A stretch of 64,000 nt of DNA from Ruminococcaceae bacterium UBA1767 (GTDB taxonomy: Bacteria > Bacillota > Clostridia > Oscillospirales > Acutalibacteraceae): contig DCGX01000023.1 in the NCBI GenBank assembly GCA_002315505.1, positions 1 through 64,000 on the forward strand, in the 5' to 3' direction. Shown piece by piece: positions 1 to 7,143 of this stretch; position 1 is the first letter of the stretch; every line of letters begins with the position of its first letter. The notes beneath the pieces are model-generated. The model saw only the letters and a program-made list of their open reading frames with translations, was not told the origin of the DNA and searched no databases. A program made the translations under genes and the position numbers.

Positions 1-35
1 CGTCAAATCCACCTCCCTCGTCAGAGGGAGGCTAT
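1..35. repeat. Partial copy of dispersed repeat A (CTCCCTC palindrome)
   Basis: The window opens inside a copy of a palindromic repeat with a CCTCCCTC/GAGGGAGG stem. The same text recurs at 19445-19497 and, inverted, at 19877-19920. The 5' part of this copy lies outside the window. Confidence 0.75.
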
Positions 36-45
36 ATAAAATTTC

Positions 46-97
46 GTTCTGAGGAGCAAAGCGAAGAAGAATCTCAAGCAGAGTAAATTTACTCTGC
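46..97. repeat. Half copy of dispersed repeat B, followed by a 20-bp palindrome
   Basis: Positions 46-75 (GTTCTGAGGAGC...GAAGAATCTC) match the left arm of the complete element at 22212-22293. The right arm is missing and is replaced by a perfect 20-bp palindrome at 78-97 (GCAGAGTAAA and its complement). Repeats A and B lie side by side here. Confidence 0.6.
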
Positions 98-109
98 TGA
101 AAACAATGA

Positions 110-162
110 AAAAAGGTACTATTATGTGATTTTAATTAAAATCTGCATAATAGTACCTTTTT
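110..162 (-). terminator. Long hairpin terminator for the 188-5326 operon
   Basis: GGTACTATTATG (115-126) pairs perfectly with 146-157, extended by five A/T pairs on the outside. The loop itself contains a 16-base AT palindrome (128-143). On the minus strand the stem is followed by a T run, so it fits as terminator of the five-gene operon; it could work in both directions. Confidence 0.8.
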
Positions 163-187
163 CATATCTCATTTTAATTTATTATGT

Positions 188-559
188 TTATTTTTGTGTA
201 GTGGTTTCGGCAACTGTTGTAGTTTCCTTTGAGTTTTTGTCATTTAATGCCGATGATGCTTTTTCAGCAAGATAGTCAGCGAGGTTGGTTGCCTCAATGT
301 TTTCGGCATCCTCAGTATGTGCTGAAATCTTATAAGGATTTTCTGCATCGGAATCGAAGACAATTACTTTTCCCTTTTGATTTTCAGCCATATAAGATTT
401 AATCATAATTGCAAAAAGAATTATGAAAATAAGCAAAACCGAAAATAAAATTGATGCTACCGCTTTCTTTCCTTTTTTCTCGGATTCAACCGCCTTGGCA
501 TATTTGTCCATATTTTTCTGTGCTTCTTCAATAATAGGGGCCTTTTCTTTTTTTGCCAT
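188..559 (-). CDS. Small single-pass membrane protein, unknown function
   Basis: This 123-residue protein has a Lys-rich, probably cytoplasmic N-terminus, one membrane segment at about residues 35-53, and an acidic outer part ending in a Thr-rich tail with two ETTT blocks. The ATG follows an AGAAGGTGA ribosome site. It is the last gene of the minus-strand operon, 48 bases after the metallophosphoesterase. The architecture (Lys-rich N-term, one TM, ETTT-rich outer stretch) resembles the linker of the LCP-like protein two genes upstream. No family was recognised. Confidence 0.8.
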   Translation of the reverse strand: MAKKEKAPIIEEAQKNMDKYAKAVESEKKGKKAVASILFSVLLIFIILFAIMIKSYMAENQKGKVIVFDSDAENPYKISAHTEDAENIEATNLADYLAEKASSALNDKNSKETTTVAETTTQK

Positions 560-607
560 AAAATCACCTTCTGTTGAGATTATAACTTAATATTTTTAAT
601 TTGTCAA

Positions 608-2224
608 TTATGGTTGTTCGGTAATTGGTTTATCTTCGCTTTCACACTCAAAGGAAATGAAATTATTTCTCTTTGCGTATGCCCAGCGCATATCGAAAAT
701 TTCACACGCATCGCACGGCATATAAAGCTGACCCTGATTAAGGCGAAGAACCTTGTTTTTAAGTTGAACAACTCCCCTGTCGGTTTCAACGATATTACTG
801 TCTTCGGTGAAAACAGCCTTGTGACGATATACTTCAAGAGTAATTTTACCCTTTTCCTTGAGCACGTATCCACCGATATAACCGATAAGCACACCGAGAG
901 GAGCATACCACACACCGTCAACGAATTGACACGGAACGGAGTAAGAACAAAGTCCGAGCAACGCTCCCTTGAAGGTCATTCTTGTCTGATTGAAAATCGG
1001 AGCAAGAGCATACGGGAGAATTTCATCCTTCTCCTTGTCGATAATGCACTTATCAACGATTCGTCCGTCCTCGCAGACGATTGAAGTAAGAGTCATTTTT
1101 TTGCCGTCAATTTCCACGATTGCGACAACGGAAACATCCTCCTCCTGATTGTAAAAGGCGGAATGCCATACCTTTGAAAGTGCTCTTGTGCCCGGAGGAT
1201 TCTGATTGGAATTGCCGAGCATATAGTGAACTGTACCCTGTGACGGATGCTCAAAAATCTCTTCGTTTCTTACAGGGAAGCTGCGTGCAAAGTTATGCTC
1301 GTGACCGCCGAAGCACAAATCGAGCATCTCGAAGCCCTCACGCATAACAGGATAAGCATCGTAGTTAGAGCAATCGGGACCGGAATAACAAATCGGGAAG
1401 TGATATGTACCGATTTTCCACGTCTTGTCTGTTTTTGAGAGGTCGTCAATCATCCATTCATTTACGTCCTCCGGACCGTTGATGCCAATCATTGAAAAAT
1501 GTGCATTGCCGTAGTCGAAGGAATAGTTCTCGGTTTTCCAGTTTTCGGGACCGTTGTATGCATATGAGCCTTTGAACTGCTTGTTGAAAAACTCGGCAGG
1601 CTCTGCATAATAACGGCCGATACCGTTTTTGTAATCCTTGAAGCCACGGTTATCGTGGTTGCCGACAGCGAGCATATACGGAACACTTTCGCAAATTCCT
1701 TTCATTCCGCTGAAAGCACCGTTCCATTGAACCTCGTGCTGACCGCAATCGGTTGTGTCACCTGCAGAAAGAATAAATCTTGTGTCGGGATTGTCTTTTA
1801 AAACACCCTTGAGAATTTCCGTGAGATGTGAATAGTCCGGACACTCAAACGGTGAACCCTTCTGCGGGTCGGCAATGCAGATAAATTTGAATTTATCAAG
1901 ATTTTTCGGTGAGGTTGTAAAGATGAATTCCTCACTTCTGTAATTATCATTACCGCAGGTGTAGTAATATTTTGTATCAGGCTCAAGGTCGGTCAGATGC
2001 ACCCAGAACATATTGCTGATGTCAATGTCACTTTTAAAAACATCGGTGGTTGCCTGTGTGCGAAGAACCTCCGAAGAATTCTCCTTGTGATAAAGCACGT
2101 ATCCGCTTGTAACGTCAACGCTTGTTCTCCACGTAACATTCATTGTTGTTTCGGGGTTGCCGGCAATGCTGATAAAAATGTGGTCGGGTTGAGGCTGAGA
2201 GCCTCGGATTGGTTTTTCTGCCAT
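608..2224 (-). CDS. Metallophosphoesterase with purple-acid-phosphatase-like N-domain and C-terminal stalk-like domain
   Basis: This 538-residue enzyme probably hydrolyses a phosphomonoester or phosphodiester with a two-metal centre; the substrate is unknown. Residues 12-105 look like the fibronectin-type domain before the catalytic domain in purple acid phosphatases. The metallophosphoesterase motifs follow in order: IADPQ (D119), SAGDTTD, GNHD and GGHEHN. The last 100 residues, with a VDGVWYAPLGVL motif, resemble copper-amine-oxidase-N/stalk domains. A longer reading frame begins 30 bases upstream, but the ATG at 2224 has a GAGGTG ribosome site 6 bases ahead. No signal peptide is visible, which is odd for this class. 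The gap to the upstream gene is 10 bases. Confidence 0.88.
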   Translation of the reverse strand: MAEKPIRGSQPQPDHIFISIAGNPETTMNVTWRTSVDVTSGYVLYHKENSSEVLRTQATTDVFKSDIDISNMFWVHLTDLEPDTKYYYTCGNDNYRSEEFIFTTSPKNLDKFKFICIADPQKGSPFECPDYSHLTEILKGVLKDNPDTRFILSAGDTTDCGQHEVQWNGAFSGMKGICESVPYMLAVGNHDNRGFKDYKNGIGRYYAEPAEFFNKQFKGSYAYNGPENWKTENYSFDYGNAHFSMIGINGPEDVNEWMIDDLSKTDKTWKIGTYHFPICYSGPDCSNYDAYPVMREGFEMLDLCFGGHEHNFARSFPVRNEEIFEHPSQGTVHYMLGNSNQNPPGTRALSKVWHSAFYNQEEDVSVVAIVEIDGKKMTLTSIVCEDGRIVDKCIIDKEKDEILPYALAPIFNQTRMTFKGALLGLCSYSVPCQFVDGVWYAPLGVLIGYIGGYVLKEKGKITLEVYRHKAVFTEDSNIVETDRGVVQLKNKVLRLNQGQLYMPCDACEIFDMRWAYAKRNNFISFECESEDKPITEQP

Positions 2225-2234
2225 TGTTTTCACC

Positions 2235-3110
2235 TCAGTTAATGTTTTCGTCAATGATGTAAACCATGGAATCGGTTCTGTCCTCCGAGGTGCTCAAAGC
2301 CTGAAGCACCGGCATGGAAGAAACTGCATCGACATAGGAAATGTTACTGTCGGAATTAATTTTAGAGAGTAATTTTTTGAAAATAGCAGTACCCTTTACG
2401 GTGTTGTCTTCGCTGATAAAATAGTCAAGCATTTTGCAGGTAATAAGTCCCTGCTGACGAAGTCCGTCCGTACCGAGAGTTTTGCAATAGCGGTAGAATT
2501 TTATAAGAGTTTCACCCTTGATAGTCTGCTTGCCCTTTGCAAGAATAAGAGTGTAATCGTCGGTACGATATTCGATTCTTTCGGGCACGTCATATTCGAG
2601 TCCGTCCATATAGTTGATTGCAAGTGCAAAGGTATTGACGTTTGAGCCTGCATATTTTTCGATTGTCATTCCTGTTTTTTCGGAAACAGCATCGAGTAAA
2701 GACTGATATCCGTTTTTAGCAAGAATGTCAATGTATTTCTGTCCGTTGCTGTCCTTGCCATCGGGATTAATCGGGTAGACCTTGAAGGTCTGATTGTCCA
2801 TATCTGCCGTCACGACCTCAAGAAAATAGAATTCGGTTTTCTCCTCGTTGGTACAATAGAAAAGGAAATTTTGCTGACCGCTTATCTGAACATCAAGTCC
2901 GCTCGGAAGCTCGGTTTCGCCCTCAACACTCTGCGTTGTGGTTTCCTTTGCGAATATGTCACGAAGAGAAACGTCGTTATTTTTAAGAATTACCACCAAA
3001 GAAACTGAACCGAAAACAATTGCAAATGCAATGAAGGCTAATACAAATCGTAAAAGGTCCCCTTTTTTGTCTTCCTTACTTGTTTTAAATTTATGATTTC
3101 TGAATGCCAT
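2235..3110 (-). CDS. Divergent LytR-CpsA-Psr (LCP)-like membrane protein
   Basis: A 291-residue protein with a short basic cytoplasmic tail, one membrane segment at about residues 20-42, a Thr/Glu linker and an outer domain. The outer domain has LCP-like traits: a VYPINPDG strand, an INYMDGLEYDVP segment (compare the LCP DxxGGV region) and GKQTIKGETLIKFYRYCK (compare GxQxLxGxxALxYxRxR). LCP proteins attach anionic glycopolymers to peptidoglycan. Several of the usual Arg residues are missing here, so transferase activity is uncertain. It lies 17 bases after the GH13 gene and 10 bases before the phosphoesterase. Confidence 0.65.
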   Translation of the reverse strand: MAFRNHKFKTSKEDKKGDLLRFVLAFIAFAIVFGSVSLVVILKNNDVSLRDIFAKETTTQSVEGETELPSGLDVQISGQQNFLFYCTNEEKTEFYFLEVVTADMDNQTFKVYPINPDGKDSNGQKYIDILAKNGYQSLLDAVSEKTGMTIEKYAGSNVNTFALAINYMDGLEYDVPERIEYRTDDYTLILAKGKQTIKGETLIKFYRYCKTLGTDGLRQQGLITCKMLDYFISEDNTVKGTAIFKKLLSKINSDSNISYVDAVSSMPVLQALSTSEDRTDSMVYIIDENIN

Positions 3111-3127
3111 TTTATCACGCTCTTAAT

Positions 3128-4987
3128 TTATTGTTTTTTGAGAATCACGGTAGATTTTTCTGCAATGTCAACCATTGTGCCGTTAACAGTACAGTTGCCG
3201 AGCAAGTCCTCAGCACCGCTCCATTCACACGGGACACCATAGGTTATAGGATGGTTGTTTGAATTGCAGATTACAAGAATTCTGCCTGCTTCATCGCTTC
3301 GTGTGAATGCAACACATCCTGCGACACTTGAAATAATGCGGAAGTTGCCTTTCGCAAAAACTTTATTTTCCGTACGAATTTTGCCGAGCTTTTCAAACCA
3401 GTTAACAAGCTCGGTGTTTTCCTTTCCCCATGGATAGCAGCAGCGGTTAAACGGGTCCTTGTAGCCCTGCATACCTGCTTCATCGCCGTAATAAATACTC
3501 GGCACACCCGGTAAGGTGAACTGCAGGGCGGACGCACATTTTATGAGAGTAACTCCGAGCCTGTATTGTTCGGAATTCAATGAATGTGTGCTCTGCCATA
3601 ATCTGTCACGATACTCACAGCTTTCACCTGCAAGTGCGGTTATTGCACGCATTGTATCGTGGGTTGAAATATGATTCATTAAAACGTCGAGGACTTCCTT
3701 CGGATAATTCTCAACGATTGTCATAATGCCTGAGTGAAATTTTTCTGCATTTGCGTTTCTTACGAAATCGAGCACTGCATCGGCAAACGGATAATTCATT
3801 ACACTGTCAAGCTGTTCACCGAGAAGATATTTCCTTCGTTTGTTGTAGCTGAATTTGTTGGATGCATCCTCCCATACCTCGCCGAGTACAAGGGCATCCG
3901 GTTTTTCTTCTTTTACCGCTATACGGAATTTATCAAGGAATTCGTCGGGAAGCTCATCCGCAACATCAAGTCGCCAGCCCGACGCACCGAGTCGGAGCCA
4001 TTTCTGTGCAATTCCGTTTTTACCTGCGATGTATTCAATGAATGACGGAGTTTCCTCAATAACCTCGGGCAGAATTTTAATTCCCCACCAGCTTTCGTAT
4101 TTGTCGGGCCATTTCGTGAATTTGTACCAGCTGTAAAACGGAGAATCGGTGGATTGATATGCACCGAGGGTGTCATATCGGTTGTATCTGTTAAAATATT
4201 TGCTGTCATCACCCGTGTGGCTGAAAACACCGTCTAATATGATTTTTATATCGAGCTTGTCGGCACTTTGACAAAGCTCGCTGAAATCCTTTTCAGTGCC
4301 TAAGAGAGAATCGATTTTCTCATAATCTGCGGTATCGTATCGGTGATTGCTCTGTGCTTCAAAAATCGGATTGAGATAAATGCAGGTAACACCGAGCTTT
4401 TTAAGATAACCGAGCTTTTGTTCAATTCCTTTTAAGTCACCGCAGAAATAGTCATTGTTTCGGACTTTACCGTTTTCATCGGGCCGCCAGTACGGCTCAC
4501 CGTCATAATCGGTTCTTTTAATTCGGTCAGTGGGAACATTTTCTTTTTTTTCGCCCGACATTGCAAAGCGGTCGGGGAAAATCTGATAAATAATACCGCC
4601 CTTGAGCCATTCGGGAGTTTTAAAATTGTTGTCGTAAACTGTCATCTGCCAGTCGTCGCCGTTTTGCTGAATTGATGCAACACCGTCACCGATATGAAAA
4701 ACTCTGCTCGTCCCCCATGGCGTATCGTATTCAAAATGATATTCGTAAAGGTCGGCATCAACCGGAGTGAACTCAGCCTTCCACCATTCCTCGTAATCAC
4801 CCTGCATACAATCCCATTGCATATTGATATACAAATAGTCGCACCCGTCTTTTTTTACAAGAAAACGGGCAGCGTTGCATTGGTAATTTCTCGGTAAAAC
4901 AATTCTGAAAACGACAGTCTGACCTGTCCTGACAGCACCGAAAATACTTTTATGATATTCAAATCTCGAATTGTAAGGGATGTGCAT
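3128..4987 (-). CDS. GH13 alpha-amylase family enzyme, neopullulanase/cyclomaltodextrinase type
   Basis: At 619 residues this has the size and layout of the GH13_20 group, which cut maltodextrins, cyclodextrins and pullulan. It starts with a CBM34-like beta domain (about 1-125), then the barrel with ISxIYLNPIFEAxSNHRYDT-like region I, GWRLDVADE (nucleophile near D341), GEVWED (acid/base near E370) and THDT (near D444). There is no signal peptide, so it should act in the cytoplasm on imported oligosaccharides. GGAG precedes the ATG, and the start lies just after the stop of the upstream small gene, which suggests coupling. Confidence 0.92.
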   Translation of the reverse strand: MHIPYNSRFEYHKSIFGAVRTGQTVVFRIVLPRNYQCNAARFLVKKDGCDYLYINMQWDCMQGDYEEWWKAEFTPVDADLYEYHFEYDTPWGTSRVFHIGDGVASIQQNGDDWQMTVYDNNFKTPEWLKGGIIYQIFPDRFAMSGEKKENVPTDRIKRTDYDGEPYWRPDENGKVRNNDYFCGDLKGIEQKLGYLKKLGVTCIYLNPIFEAQSNHRYDTADYEKIDSLLGTEKDFSELCQSADKLDIKIILDGVFSHTGDDSKYFNRYNRYDTLGAYQSTDSPFYSWYKFTKWPDKYESWWGIKILPEVIEETPSFIEYIAGKNGIAQKWLRLGASGWRLDVADELPDEFLDKFRIAVKEEKPDALVLGEVWEDASNKFSYNKRRKYLLGEQLDSVMNYPFADAVLDFVRNANAEKFHSGIMTIVENYPKEVLDVLMNHISTHDTMRAITALAGESCEYRDRLWQSTHSLNSEQYRLGVTLIKCASALQFTLPGVPSIYYGDEAGMQGYKDPFNRCCYPWGKENTELVNWFEKLGKIRTENKVFAKGNFRIISSVAGCVAFTRSDEAGRILVICNSNNHPITYGVPCEWSGAEDLLGNCTVNGTMVDIAEKSTVILKKQ

Positions 4988-4990
4988 TTC

Positions 4991-5326
4991 TTACTCCACT
5001 GAATTATTGTTATTGTCGGTTGCTTTCTCAGCAGGTACAGTGACAATATTATCAAAATATTTTTCGTCGATGTAGGTTTCGTCCTCAGCGACGGTTGGTT
5101 TTTCGTGCTCATACGGAGCCTCTGAGATGTTTAAAAGAGCATCTGTAATCAAAAAGCCTGCAAGAACGAAAACAATAACCGAAACGGCAATAATGATGTA
5201 CTTGACAATCGGCATCCACGAGCTTTTTCTGTCGGTGCTGATAAAATAATCCTTGTTGTCGCTGTACGAGGTACGGAATTCCGTGTAGCTTCTGCGGCGT
5301 TTATTATATTTTTGATTGTCTTCCAT
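4991..5326 (-). CDS. Small single-pass membrane protein, first gene of the GH13 operon
   Basis: This 111-residue protein has a basic, Tyr-rich cytoplasmic part (KRRRSYTEFRTSY), one membrane segment at about residues 41-61 and an acidic outer tail ending in an Asn run. The reading frame extends 30 bases further, but the ATG at 5326 has AAGGAG 7 bases upstream, so I use that start. Its stop codon is within 3 bases of the GH13 start. No family was recognised. Confidence 0.75.
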   Translation of the reverse strand: MEDNQKYNKRRRSYTEFRTSYSDNKDYFISTDRKSSWMPIVKYIIIAVSVIVFVLAGFLITDALLNISEAPYEHEKPTVAEDETYIDEKYFDNIVTVPAEKATDNNNNSVE

Positions 5327-5385
5327 AATTATGCTCCTTTTTACCGCATTGAACATATAATATACTGATTACCATTATTTGATGG

Positions 5386-5414
5386 TTGATAACTTTAATA
5401 CCCGATACTATACT
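5386..5414 (+). promoter_or_regulatory. Promoter of the mecA-like gene
   Basis: TTGATA and TATACT are separated by 17 bases, and the start codon follows 32 bases later after an AAAGGGAG ribosome site. The region is shared with the divergent GH13 operon. Confidence 0.7.
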
Positions 5415-5446
5415 GTAACTGTATCGATTGAAAGGGAGATGCTTCG

Positions 5447-5977
5447 ATGAACATTCAGCCTATAAGTAAAAATAAATTTATTGTCCGCTTAAGCTGTGAC
5501 GATATGGTGAACTTAGATATTACATATGATGAGATGGATTATTCAAACATTGAAACCCGTCGTGTTATATGGACAATTCTTGACACAGTCCGACAGGACA
5601 CAGGTCGTGATGTTGACCCTTCGGGGAACCTGGTTATCGAAGCCGCACCCGATACTGAGGGCGGATGTATTCTGATGTTCACAGTGCCTGCAGGGACTAA
5701 AATCGAAAATATCGGCACGAAAAAAGCGAGAAAAAACTCAACCTGTATTTATGAATTTAAAAATGTAGATGATTATCTTGATTTTTTATCAGTGGCTCAG
5801 TTTAATAACAGCACCATCAGACTTTTTTCAAAGGATGAAAAATATCGCATTGAAATTTCAAACGATTATGCTGAAAAAACAGAGCATGCACTGAACGAAT
5901 ACGCAAAGCGAATCGGCAGAGATTATGTCAGCATTTCCTCAACGCACGAGCATTGGAGGGAGCTGTCAGCTTCTTAA
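5447..5977 (+). CDS. mecA: MecA-family adaptor protein (Clp protease adaptor)
   Basis: MecA proteins bind substrates such as ComK with their N-terminus and hand them to ClpC-ClpP with their C-terminus. The N-terminus here (MNIQPISKNKFIVRLSCDD, then a DITYDEMDY block and a WTILDTV helix) matches the MecA N-domain pattern. After an acidic/Gly hinge there is a compact C-domain with EFKNVDDYLDFL, as in other MecA proteins. At 176 residues it is a little short for the family. It has its own promoter, and its last 12 bases overlap the 3' end of rpe on the other strand. Confidence 0.75.
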   Translation: MNIQPISKNKFIVRLSCDDMVNLDITYDEMDYSNIETRRVIWTILDTVRQDTGRDVDPSGNLVIEAAPDTEGGCILMFTVPAGTKIENIGTKKARKNSTCIYEFKNVDDYLDFLSVAQFNNSTIRLFSKDEKYRIEISNDYAEKTEHALNEYAKRIGRDYVSISSTHEHWRELSAS

Positions 5978-6607
5978 ATCTGCAATGGCTTTTTTTCTGT
6001 CTTCTGCGCCGAAAACCGCACTGCCTGCCACCAGAACATTTGCGCCTGCGTTAACAACAACAGGTGCAGTGGCCGGGGAAATTCCTCCGTCAACCTGAAT
6101 GTCGGGACAAAGCCCTCTTTTTTTACATTCAGCTCTGAGCGCCTTTATTTTATCGGACATATCCATAAATTTCTGACCGCCGAAGCCGGGCTCGACCGTC
6201 ATAATAAGAATCAAATCGAGCTTTTCGAGATAATCGAAAACAGCCTCAACAGGAGTGTTAGGTTTAACGGCAAGACCTGTTTTGCAACCGAGTGACCTGA
6301 TTTTATCAAGAGTGGCATCAATCGGTGAATCACATTCAACGTGAAAATTGATTATATCCGCACCGGCCTTGACAAAATCCTCAACGTATTCCAGCGGATT
6401 GCTTATCATAAGATGGCAGTCAAAGACCTTGTCGGTACATTTGCGAAAGCATTTTACAACAGGTGCGCCGAAGGTAAGATTCGGTACAAAATGACCATCC
6501 ATAACATCAATATGAATCCAGTCTGCACCGCATTCGTCGATGCTTTTTACTTCCTCTCCGATTTTGGAAAAGTCGCATGAAAGAACGGATGGAGCTATCT
6601 TAATCAT
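5966..6607 (-). CDS. rpe: Ribulose-phosphate 3-epimerase
   Basis: Interconverts ribulose 5-phosphate and xylulose 5-phosphate in the pentose phosphate pathway. The 213-residue TIM barrel has the family motifs: IAPSVLSCDF, HIDVMDGHFVPNLTFG (catalytic Asp and metal ligands), HLMISNP, MTVEPGFGGQKF and DGGI followed by NAGANVLVAGSAVF. Length and motifs are complete. It stands alone on the minus strand and overlaps the mecA-like gene tail to tail, with no terminator between them. Confidence 0.97.
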   Translation of the reverse strand: MIKIAPSVLSCDFSKIGEEVKSIDECGADWIHIDVMDGHFVPNLTFGAPVVKCFRKCTDKVFDCHLMISNPLEYVEDFVKAGADIINFHVECDSPIDATLDKIRSLGCKTGLAVKPNTPVEAVFDYLEKLDLILIMTVEPGFGGQKFMDMSDKIKALRAECKKRGLCPDIQVDGGISPATAPVVVNAGANVLVAGSAVFGAEDRKKAIADLRS

Positions 6608-6699
6608 AATGTCACCTCATCGAAAATTTCTACAAATAATATAATAACAATTTTTGTGAATCAGGTCAAGGAATATTGCAGATTTTTATACGATGAATG

Positions 6700-6728
6700 T
6701 TGACAATATTTGTATTTGATGCTAAAAT
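6700..6728 (+). promoter_or_regulatory. Near-consensus promoter of the 37-residue peptide gene
   Basis: TTGACA, 17 bases, TAAAAT. It lies 50 bases before the start codon and drives a unit that ends at the hairpin at 6909-6938. Confidence 0.82.
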
Positions 6729-6777
6729 GAAATTGCGATGAAGTAAGTCGCAAAATCTAAAAAGGAGGATTCTTGAC

Positions 6778-6891
6778 ATGCAGGTTATCTTGGATTTTGT
6801 TCAGCAGATTCTCGCATACTTTAACGAGGGCGAAGCAGCAGACGTTATCACTATGGTTAAGGATTTCTTAGCTCAGTTCTTTGCTGCATAA
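6778..6891 (+). CDS. 37-residue amphipathic peptide, unknown function
   Basis: An ATG follows a strong AAAAAGGAGG ribosome site and opens a frame that begins MQVILDFVQQIL and ends KDFLAQFFAA. Hydrophobic residues (V, I, L, F) recur every three to four positions with acidic residues between them, so one or two amphipathic helices are likely; net charge is negative. There is no classical signal peptide. The gene has its own near-consensus promoter and a perfect terminator, which marks it as a real and probably well-expressed single-gene unit. It could be a membrane-active or secreted peptide or a small regulator; nothing in the sequence decides. Confidence 0.8.
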   Translation: MQVILDFVQQILAYFNEGEAADVITMVKDFLAQFFAA

Positions 6892-6908
6892 TCAGCTTGA
6901 TTAATTAC

Positions 6909-6938
6909 AAAGCAGACATCTCCAGGTGTCTGCTTTTT
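6909..6938 (+). terminator. Terminator of the small peptide gene
   Basis: A 12-pair stem (AAAGCAGACATC with its partner, one G-U pair) with a TCCA loop is followed directly by a T run. Confidence 0.92.
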
Positions 6939-6964
6939 CCTTTTAATTATTTTCTCTGTTTTGC

Positions 6965-6993
6965 TTGACATAATTCATACCCGATGTTATAAT
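6965..6993 (+). promoter_or_regulatory. Consensus promoter of the aro operon
   Basis: TTGACA, 17 bases, TATAAT: both hexamers and the spacing are at the sigma-A optimum. The transcript would carry a leader of about 145 bases before the DAHP synthase start. Confidence 0.9.
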
Positions 6994-7036
6994 CTTCACG
7001 AGTTTAAAAGGACATAAATTAATGGAAAAACGTTAG

Positions 7037-7127
7037 TTTACAGCTACATAATAGTTTGTGGGTTTTGCTGTAAATCTCTCAATGAGTAGTCGCTTCACAG
7101 TAAAATTTACTGTGAGGCTTTTTATAT
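7037..7127 (+). promoter_or_regulatory. Structured leader of the aro operon, possible attenuator
   Basis: Two perfect inverted repeats lie in the leader. TTTACAGC (7037-7044) pairs with 7067-7074. CACAGTAAA (7096-7104) pairs with 7106-7114 and is followed by GGCTTTTTATATTTTT, which looks like an intrinsic terminator just before the DAHP synthase ribosome site. A four-codon ORF (ATG at 7022, Met-Glu-Lys-Arg) precedes the first stem. The GTAAA/TTTAC segments could pair alternatively. No T-box sequence is present. Confidence 0.5.
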
Positions 7128-7143
7128 TTTTGGAGGAATTGCA

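Noticed and set aside
614..1084. 156-codon plus-strand reading frame
   Set aside because: It lies antisense to the metallophosphoesterase gene, whose motifs are certain, and has no ribosome site or family motif.
7022..7036. Met-Glu-Lys-Arg leader peptide for the aro operon
   Set aside because: Four codons, no aromatic codons and a weak ribosome site. Kept only as part of the leader description, not called as a gene.
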